Below the pieces are notes generated by a model that had not been told where the DNA came from, made no database searches, and worked only from the letters and a program-made list of their open reading frames with translations. From positions 46,765,528-46,829,527 of the forward strand of contig CM019823.1 of assembly GCA_009763385.1 (NCBI GenBank): a stretch of DNA of 64,000 nt, in the 5' to 3' direction. This stretch comes from Coix lacryma-jobi var. lacryma-jobi. Taxonomy: Eukaryota; Streptophyta; Magnoliopsida; Poales; Poaceae. Positions 56,254-64,000 of the stretch are shown here, one piece after another (position 1 is the first letter of the stretch; each line of letters begins with the position of its first letter). Made by a program: the position numbers and the translations under genes.

Positions 56254-59200
56254 TTAAAAATTATCTCCGCGATTGTCAGTGGCTAGTGCCCCTCGTGTGT
56301 TGGCTCGTGGCACACGTGTGTCGTCATCACTATCAATATTGTCGAAACAATCGGCGTCGTCTCCATCATCCTCATCACCCTCGTCCTCATCAATGTCACC
56401 ACCAAATTGTAATCGCTCAAGCATTCTTAAGTCCTTGGCATTGTGCACCTCATCACCCCCGTCCTCATCAATATCATTGTCATCGTCTTCTTCCATGTCC
56501 ATCAGCTCAAAAATGTCAATGTCAAACCTCCCTTCTAGCCCCTCAGGTTGAAAGAACTCTCCGTTATATGTGTTTGGGTCGAAGTTGTAGTCATCATCGT
56601 TTGGGAGAGGCGCTTTACGCGCGGCGATACTAACTGCACAAGGTACCAACCCATAAGATTGTCGTCTTCTTGACACGCCCATGGGAGATAATAAACTTGT
56701 GTGGCCTGTTGAGCCACAATATAGACATCGTCTCCCTTGTAAACGGTGTCCTGTCGAATTTCGACTAGCCCAATCTCATGGGCTCTTCTCGTGACATCAA
56801 GATCGAACCAATGACATTTGAATACCACCGGATTAATAGCTTTGGTACCCTCAAAGTTGAGTTCATATATTTCTTCGACTATGTCGTAACAGTCGCGCTC
56901 ATCGGTGCCGGGCGTACGAACTCCGGTATTTGAGGTCTTTCGATTGGGCCGACTCTGCTCGTAGCTGCTTGTGTGAAAGCGATAGCCATTCACATCATAA
57001 ACGGTGAATGACTTGACCCTATAGTCGAAGCCATTGGCAACCTGTTTCAACTCATCATCATTTTCTGCATCTGTGCGGGCCTGTAAGTTGAGACAGGGTA
57101 GATCGTTTCATGAAATGAAACAAGAAATGAAATGAAATACAAGGTTAGTTGGGTGGTACCTTCGTACTAAACCACGAAATGAAATCGGGCACACCATTTT
57201 TGAGAAGATGGTCTTGTTCTTCAGAGGAAGGTTCCCTATCCTCTCTCCAGTATTCATCAATAAAATTCCTTAAAAACAAGGAGGTCGAATCAATAGATTG
57301 AAGATAGTGACGGCGCATGTAACAAGCTCATTGAGAACTTACTGCACATAAGGAGTCACTTCGTCAAGGTTCAACAGCACATACAACATGATAGTGTGCC
57401 ACTCATCATGCCGCAACATCTTGGTCCTCGATGCGCTTGCTCTTCTGAGTTGGCCTTTGAAAAGGCTGAGGTTCGATAAACTCTCGTCGACGTTGTAACG
57501 AGAGGGTGGATTGTGCACGCTAGGAAGGTTATCCTTATAATGTTGTTTTGTGAAGTTCGACACCTCCTCCAGAATAAATGCTTCTGCCACGGAAGCCTCT
57601 ATTTTAGCTTTATTTCTACACTTTTTCCGAAGAACCTTTAGACATCTCTCAACTGGAAAGCACCAATGGCACTGCACGGGCCCCTCCATCCGTGCCTCGT
57701 ACGGTAGGTGCAAAATCAGATGCTGCATCGACAGGAAGAAGCCGGGTGGAAAGATCATCTCCAACTTGCAGATCAACATAGTGTCCACTTCCTCTAGGTT
57801 TAGCAATCACGTCATAAGATAGCTCCTTGGCACAAAGCTGGCAAAATAAATAGCTCAACTCTGCCAGCACGCGCCACACAGGCTCGGGGAGGTATCCCCG
57901 GGTCATCGTAGGAAGGAGCCGCTCGATCCATATGTGGTAGTCATGACTCTTCATCCCTAACACTCACATAGTAGACAAGTTCACTCCCTCCTCAGATTCG
58001 CCGCATACCCATCAGGGAACCTTAACGCCTGGATCCACTGTAGTACTTTCTTCCTATGGTCTCTTTTCAATATATAATCGGCCGGACCTCTTTTCATTTC
58101 TTGCCAGCACCAGGCGCCTTCATCACTAGCTTTGGTCTATCGCACATCTCTTGCAGGTCCAGTCTAGCCTTAACGTTGTCCTTTGACTTTTCTGTGTCCA
58201 TGAGTGTTGCAAAGAGTGCCTCAGCGATATTCTTTTCTATGTGCATTACATCGATGTAGTGCGGACAAAGAAGGTCATTGAAATAGGGGAGTCTAGTCAA
58301 GCCCGATATATGGGTCCACATGTGTTCCTCTCCGTACCCGAAAAAACGACCATTGTCTTTATCAAACTTCAGAGCCTCTATATCGGCACGGACCTTGGAT
58401 TCGTTCTTGAACTGAGGAATGGGGTTGGTGACTTGAACACCTTTCCTGAAGTGCTTGATGTCACGTCTGAACGCATGGTCAAGAGGCAAGAATTGACGAT
58501 GCTGGTCGAAGGAAGAATACTTGCATCCCTTCTTCAACCAAGTGAACTTCACAGCTGCCTTGCATATTGGGCATGGGAACTTCCCGTGAACACACCAAGC
58601 GCTAAATAAGCCATACGCCAGGAAGTCATGCAGGGAGTACTGGTACCACACATGCATTTTGAAGTTCTTCATTGTTGCTCGGTCATATGTCAGTACCGGT
58701 TTTCCTAAGCTTCGAACAATTCATCCAACAAGGCTCCATGAACACACCCATATTGTTTCCCGGGTGCCCGGGAATTATCAGCAACAAGAATACGTTCTTA
58801 GGGTCAAACATAACACCGGGAGGGAGATTGAGGGGGATCACGAACACAGGCCAACAAGTGTACGAGGCCGCCATCATTCCATACGGGTTGAACCCATCTG
58901 TCGCCAGCGCCACACGTACATTTTGAGCCTCCATAGCTTTGCCAGGATGCATGGCATCGAAGTGCTTCCATGCTTCACCATCCGATGGGTGTACCATCTT
59001 GTCAGGATTGTATCTTTTGCCATTCTTGTGCCATGTCATCTGTTTCGCAGAGTCCTCTGTCATGTACAGTCGTTGGATCCTAGGTATGAAAGGAGAAAGG
59101 TACCGTAGGACCATCTCGGGGATATTAAGTTGTTCCTTCTTGCCATCTCCATGGTCTACCTCGACATACTAGAGGCTTTGCACTTTGGACAGTGTGTTGC

Positions 59201-59868
59201 TTTCTCGTGATATTTCCTGAATAGGACGCACCCTTTTCGACAAGCATGGATCTGCTCATACGGCATCTTAAGTGCACGAAGAAGTTTCTGTGACTCGTAC
59301 GTGTTCTTCGGCAGAATGTGACCCTCCGGCAACAGGGTGCCCAAAATTGCCAACATGCCATCGAAGGCGTCTCGACTCAAGCTATACTGCGACTTGAACC
59401 CCATTAGGCGTCCAATGGCATCCAGTTGTGAAACCATTGTCTTTTCATGAAGGGGCTTCTGTGCCGAAGACATCATGTCATAGAATGCCTTTGCGGTGTC
59501 CTCTGGCTCCTCCAATCCTTCACCGAATTGTGCCTCTTGAAAGTCTCCCATCATGTCTGCTACCCTACCTCGGCATCTCCATCATACTCCTCGAGGCGTT
59601 GTCTCTCACCTCCTCTCTAATCCGATCGGCTTCACCATGGTGGCCCAACAAGTATAGTTTTCAACGAATCCGTACTTGTAAAGTGATCTACCCCCACGTT
59701 ATTCTTATATTTTCTTTTCTTGTTCCCACATTTGCTGCAGGGACACGGCATCTGACTCGACCCTTTAGCAGCCGGACCAAACGCATGCTCTAAGAAAGCA
59801 TTGGTCTTAGTAACCCATTCTATGCTCTTACTTGCGTGGCCCGTGTACATCCAGTCACGGTTATCCAT
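56254..59868 (-). pseudogene. tnp2-like transposase of the CACTA element (Transposase_21 type)
   Basis: The enzyme cuts and joins the CACTA ends. It starts MDNRDWMYTGHASKSIEWV at 59868 (transposase-associated domain with CPCSKCGN). Then: AFYDMMSSAQKPLHEKTMVSQLDAIGRLMGFK; MPYEQIHACRKGCVLFRKYHEKATHCPKCKAS; IPRIQRLYMTEDSAKQMTWH; VRVALATDGFNPYGMM; VFVIPLNLPPGVMFDPKNVFLLLIIPGHPGN; FKMHVWYQYSLHDFLAYGLF; HGKFPCPICK; HIDVMH-like HYIDVMHIEKNIAEALF; LGMKSHDYHIWIERLLP; FPPGFFLSMQHLILHLPYEA; CLKVLRKKCRNKAKIEASVAEAF; and the DUF4216-like end with FEGTKAINPVVFKCHWFD, followed by an acidic tail. Frames shift near 59600, 59120, 58715, 58010 and 57810, and at least two sense codons have become stops (Trp to TAG near 58710, Arg to TGA near 57976). 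Not functional. Confidence 0.92.
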
Positions 59869-59971
59869 CCTCTGCCATATACATATGTAAGCGAGTAACA
59901 AAACCAGCAATTGCATCTACACGGCGTTCGTACCATCTAATAGGTGAAGGATAGGTTCTAATTCCACCCGA

Positions 59972-60166
59972 GGATGCGCAGATGGGTTAGTTTCCATGTT
60001 CTACTCCTACCCGAGACAGAATTTCGGCAGCACCTCCTCGTTGTTCTCCCGATACACGTCCTGGCAGGGAGAGTGTGTATCCGGAGAACAACGAGGAGGT
60101 GGTGCCGAAACTCTGACTCTGACTCTGACAGGAGCAAAACATGGAAACTAGCTCATCTACGCATCC
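59972..60166. repeat. Short-loop hairpin upstream of tnp2, arms about 85 bp
   Basis: 59972-60055 is mirrored by 60077-60166 with a loop of about 21 bp. Matching pieces include GGATGCG, TTAGTTTCCATG, TTTCGGCA, CACCTCCTCGTTGTTCTCC and GATAC against their complements. The arms differ by a few small indels. Confidence 0.85.
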
Positions 60167-60239
60167 GCGGGCTGTCCAAAATATGTGGACAATCCGAAAG
60201 AGATACGGTCGCAGATATGCAAAGGTCTGAATATCTAAG

Positions 60240-61190
60240 ACTGTATCTCTTTCAAACGGGAGACGTCTAACTAGGTTACGCGACCAAAGACTAGATACCT
60301 AAGGATACGGATAGAGGGTTTATACCTAAGGTGTCGGTGAGGTCAGGGTAGCAGGACAGTGGTGAGTCAGGGCAGTGGCGACACGACGCGGTGCAGGCAG
60401 ACCCGCAACGCCGACGAAGACGATCGGGGTCGCCGAGTCCCTCCGACGGGTCCTCCTCCTGCCAAAAAAAAGCATATGGTTAGTCTCGACCGAAAATTTT
60501 GGCAGCACCTCCCCTGCACGGGAGGTTCCCAAAACCTGAAGAAAAGGTGGCACGAAGGCCAACAACCACATGTATAGCAGACATAGTCACGAAGGCCAAC
60601 ATCACAATAGTACCAAGATGAGCCATATACTTTACTTCTATTTTCATGCAGATAACAGTATCGAAGTAGTATAACTACTACTAACACTAACACTACTACT
60701 AACACTACTAACTACTAACTACTAAGTATTTACTAACTACATAGGGCATACCTTCGCGACGAGAATAGCAAAAACGAGCTTCGGCGACGGCCACGGGGAC
60801 AACCGAAGCGGTTTGACGACGGGGCCACTCTTCTCCTCCTTCTCCTCCTCTCTTCTCCACTCCTCCTCTTCTTCCTCTCCTCCTCCACCTCCTCCTCTCC
60901 TCTCCTCCTCTCCTCCTTCTCTGCACGGCGGGCCTGGGGCCGGGGGCGCCGGGGCGCGCGGGGCCGAGGGGCGGCGGCCCGGGGCGGGGGCCGCGGCGCG
61001 CGGGCGGGGCGGCGGGCCGGGGGCGCGCGCGGGCGGCGGGGCGGCGGCGCGGCGGGGCGGGGCGTGCGAAGCGCGCGCGGGCGGCGGGCGGGGGCGCGGC
61101 GGCGGGCAGCGGCGCGCGGGTGCGTGTGTGGGTGCGGGTGCGTGTGCGGGTGTGTGGCGCGGCTGGGTGTTTATTTTTTTTAATTTCGAA
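60240..61190. other. CACTA 5' untranslated region, low-complexity
   Basis: Holds ACTACTAACACT repeats (60675-60735), a CTCCTC-rich tract (60834-60930) and a run of almost pure G/C (60925-61170). Long ORFs here (60708-61352, minus) are compositional. Probably promoter and leader of the transposase genes. Confidence 0.5.
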
Positions 61191-61375
61191 CTGCTTTGCC
61201 GAGTGCCAGATCGGTTGGCACTCGGCAAAGGTCCCCTCTTTGCCGAGTGCCAACCGATCTAGCACTCGGCAAAGAGGGCCACGTGGCAGACATACAACGG
61301 CCAGCAGGCAGGTCTTCGCCGAGTGCCAGCTGGCATGGCTGCTCTTTGCCAAGTGTCAGGGCTGACACTCGGCAA
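61190..61375. repeat. CACTA 5' subterminal repeats, inner block
   Basis: GCCGAGTGCC and GGCACTCGGCAAAG words, separated from the outer block (62150-62693) by the large inverted repeat. Confidence 0.9.
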
Positions 61376-61423
61376 AGTTTTTTATTTTATTTTTTTTTTT
61401 TGAAATTTTGACACCAATTTTTT

Positions 61424-62111
61424 TTGAGGCACTTCCACACTACCACTGTCAACATGTTCGAATTTGACACTTTTTCAAAGCTTTTTGTTATTTTTTTTGA
61501 CTTTCTTTTATTTTCTTGAATTTTCCCGAAAGACGCAAGTTTGAACTGCGGGTGCATCGAATAATGGATTTTAATGATTTGAAAATTGTTATTGTTGTTC
61601 TTGAGTGTATGTTGAAGCCAAATCCAAAAACTTACCCTAGGTTTCGATCAACGTGCTCACGGGGCAACGCCTCCAAATTACGTGCGGACGTGATCACATG
61701 TTGAGATGTACTCGTTTATAAGCATTGTACGTGACAACTTGCTCGAAACTTTCTCAAAAAATTTTCACGGTATACGCATATGATGTAACAACATCTCGTC
61801 AAGTTTCGCGATTTCCGAAATTCATTTGCATTTTCTATAATTAAAAAACCGTCCGCACGTAATTTGGAGGCGTTGCCCCGTGAGCACATTGATCGAAACC
61901 TAGGGTAAGTTTTTGGATTTGGCCTCAACATACACTTAAAAACAACAATAATAATTTTCAAATCATTGAAATCCATTATTCGATGCACCAGCAGTTCAAA
62001 CTTGCGTCTTTCGGAAAAATTCAAGAAATAAAAGAAAGTAAAAAATATAATAAAAGCTTTGAAAATGTCAAATTCGAACATGTTGACAGTAGTACTGTGG
62101 GGATGATCCAC
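61424..62111. repeat. Large inverted repeat in the CACTA 5' region, arms about 265 bp
   Basis: Left arm about 61424-61691, right arm about 61850-62111, with a spacer of about 158 bp. Pairs include CAACATGTTCGAATTTGACA, GACGCAAGTTTGAACTG, ACTTACCCTAGGTTTCGATC and GGGGCAACGCCTCCAAATTA against their complements. Only scattered mismatches are seen. Confidence 0.92.
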
Positions 62112-62149
62112 AAAAAATTTCGAGTCCAAAATCCAAAAAAAAATTTGCC

Positions 62150-62693
62150 GAGTGCCACGTGGACTGACACTCGACAAAGAGGGGATCTTCGCCGAGTGCC
62201 AGCCACGTGACACTCGGCAAAGAACAGCTCACGTGTCACAGAACGGGGCCACACTCTTTTGCCGAGTGCCACGTGGCCGGCATCGGCGAAGATCCCCTCT
62301 TTGCCGTGCCAGCCACGTGACACTCAGCAAAGAACAGCCCACGTGTCACAGAACGGGGCCACATGCTTTGCCGAGTGTCACGTGGCCGGCACTCGGCGAA
62401 GAGGGTCTCTTCGCCGAGTGCCAGACGGCGGACACTCGGCAAAGCAAACGGCAGTGGATGCCGTCTGGTCCGCGACACTTTGCCGAGTGCTCATCTATGC
62501 CGAGTGTACGACACTCGGCAAAGAAGTGACTTTGCCGAGTGCTTTTTTTTGCCGAGTGTCTAGCACTCGGCAAAAGCAGGCTTTGTCTTGTGCTCAGTCT
62601 TCGCCGAGTGCTGGCCATCCGGCACTCGGCAAAGAGCCTCTTTGCCGAGTGCCTGATATTTGGCACTCGGCGAAGCCTGTGTTTCCTGTAGTG
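62150..62693. repeat. CACTA 5' subterminal repeats, outer block
   Basis: Over a dozen GCCGAGTG or CACTCGGC words in both orientations. It includes a local duplication: GCCAGCCACGTGACACTC(G/A)GCAAAGAACAGC at about 62197 and 62309. Confidence 0.93.
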
Positions 62694-64000
62694 AAAGGCT
62701 GGTTTGCCTATCGGGGTCTCGAGAGTGACCGACGACACTCTATTCCTTCTTTTAAATGATATAGTATAAGGGCGTCTACAAAGGTGTTAGCTACGTAGGT
62801 AGCTGACGTGGAGGTGAGAGACAAAAGAAACAACTATTTTATATATTCTGATTCTAATAGACCAACGTATTCATTTCTTAGATTATTCTTAGGATACCTA
62901 AAATAGATAAGTTATTTGTTCGTCGTTGGCTACTCTTTCTTCTACTTTTTTTCGTGTCAACATCATAATAGCCAGTTATTAGAGACGACGCCCTGATACA
63001 GACGTCCACAATGTACGCACACTCATAGCTGCAGGTGGATGAAGATTAGACCTGAGCTCCCACTACGATTGCACCACCGCTGTATCTCCAAGAGCTCAGC
63101 CACGTTGTGACAATGCTGTCCAGCCCTGTTCCCCTACGTCCCTATTGATACAAATCTTGTCTCACAATACAATGAGCTAGAACGATCAGGTTGCAAATCA
63201 TTTGGCTTGGCGTGATTCTACGGAAACCGGCCTTAAGCTTGCTGGTTCCAATAGAATGTTTGGATGTTTTTTTTTGTTTTTGCCAAGAATCAACGACGAA
63301 CACACTAACGTGATGAACAACGACTATAGACTTACGAGTTAATCAGCAAAGGATTGCTTATCGTGCTTACGTGAAGAATAACGACTTGATTCTGAACAAA
63401 GTAGCAAAAGGAACGGTTGAAGCTCTAGATAGGACTGACCATGTCACGCCGTGGACGACGAGCTAACTTAAGTCAGCCAGCAAGTCTAAGGTGCCATCTC
63501 CGATCGTCGAGACCAGAGAATGAACAACATATCAAGGCTGGAAAAGAATAAGAGTAAAACGAGTAAACCTAAGTAATTGATTAATTTTGTGGCTATTGGA
63601 TGCCCTCATGATATTTATATTAGGGGAGTGTGGTGGAATAGACTTATCCCACGGAGAATCAAAACTCATACAAAATTCATGTAAAAATAAAATTCCAACT
63701 CGGTTTTAGGCTGTCAAAAACATAATAGGTTTTCACAAGTGTAGATCTTTCCTAAGGTGTAATTCTCTCGTCCTGACTCAAAAATTAAGTATTCTATAAA
63801 TGCACATTGCTATTTCTTTCATAATTGTTCAAACGAAAAGCGGAGACATTGCATCCTTTTTTTAAAAAAAATGCAGCTAAGAAGGCAGCAATTGCCACTT
63901 AAATCATGCCCCGTTGAAATTGTTGCGGAAGAGCCGACTCAAGAGCAAGAGAGGGGAATTGAAAAAATTGTGAATTTAATGCCCTAGCCCTCGCCCCTCT
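62694..64000. other. Intergenic, right flank of the CACTA element
   Basis: AT-rich. GGGCGTC-type text at 62771 and the inverse near 62985 (GACGCCC) may bound an old small transposon, but no target duplication is clear. No gene recognised. Confidence 0.3.

Larger units (their letters stand above)
53026..62693 (-). mobile_element. CACTA (En/Spm) transposon, 9.67 kb, AAA duplication
   Basis: Left CACTACCGGGAACGCCGGC (53026), right ...GCCTGTGTTTCCTGTAGTG (62693), i.e. inverted ends starting CACTAC. AAA at 53023-53025 and 62694-62696. Both ends carry many GCCGAGTGCC / GGCACTCGGC words. It encodes a tnp2-like transposase and a tnpA-like protein, both on the minus strand, so the element's 5' end is at 62693. 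Both genes carry disabling changes, so it is probably immobile unless helped. Confidence 0.95.

Noticed and set aside
56273..56633. Ser- and His-rich plus-strand ORFs
   Set aside because: Antisense to the acidic GAC/GAT-rich tail of the tnp2-like gene; a mirror of that composition.
60708..61352. 214-codon minus-strand ORF rich in Pro, Ala and Arg
   Set aside because: Lies over an almost pure G/C tract and CTC repeats in the CACTA leader; starts in subterminal repeats. Not a gene.

Overview
This looks like a plant nuclear chromosome segment from a grass, probably panicoid. The evidence is the nested LTR retrotransposons, a CACTA (En/Spm) element with the grass-type GCCGAGTGCC subterminal repeats, TA-flanked Stowaway MITEs, Tourist MITEs flanked by TAA, and GC-rich coding relics. 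It is a gene-poor, repeat-dominated interval. Only one short ORF (9609-9962) looks like a possible host gene. The other gene-like sequences are transposon genes or decayed copies: a lectin receptor kinase, a plant mobile domain protein and an ankyrin fragment.

Layout. 1-7471 is a nested stack. A Ty1/copia 3' half (1-2746) lies in a minus-strand gypsy-type LTR (2747-3870). That LTR lies in a minus-strand Maximus/SIRE-like LTR (3871-4502 plus 6620-7389), which is also split by a solo LTR with target duplication AGGCC (4503-6614). A CACTA end follows (to 7471). 7472-9083 holds Stowaway-type repeats. The possible small gene is at 9609-9962. 10864-12091 is a frameshifted lectin receptor kinase pseudogene whose 5' stub is repeated at 16141-16361. 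Between the two copies lie a Tourist MITE (12175-12458) and a 3.3-kb PIF/Harbinger element (12484-15809) whose first gene now abuts a truncated transposase. 16362-22260 is AT-rich and holds ankyrin-gene remnants. 22882-25001 is a cluster of MITEs, some nested.

28733-36381 is a minus-strand plant mobile domain pseudogene. Its inferred intron is filled by two Maximus-like LTRs (30171-33104 and 33105-35781), the second carrying a CACTA MITE with a tRNA-like insert (34437-34992). 38502-45948 is a 5'-truncated L1 LINE with a 21-bp target duplication, split by a complete non-coding LTR retrotransposon (41600-45556, duplication CCAAG). 46333-47516 holds Stowaways and a second copy of the CACTA MITE with the same tRNA-like insert. 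53026-62693 is a full-length CACTA transposon (duplication AAA). It carries decayed tnp2-like and tnpA-like genes on the minus strand and two large hairpins near its 5' end. 62694-64000 shows nothing I can name.

Most distinctive observations: (i) a row of six hairpins in one LTR whose stems change while staying complementary around a nearly constant GGGCCTC centre; (ii) a tRNA-like sequence with Pol III A and B boxes in two copies of a CACTA MITE; (iii) each Maximus-like LTR carrying its own unrelated array of short, mostly palindromic words; (iv) a Harbinger element deleted through the N-terminal half of its transposase, 25 bp from a MITE that shares its ends. All protein family names come from motif recognition by eye, not from searches.
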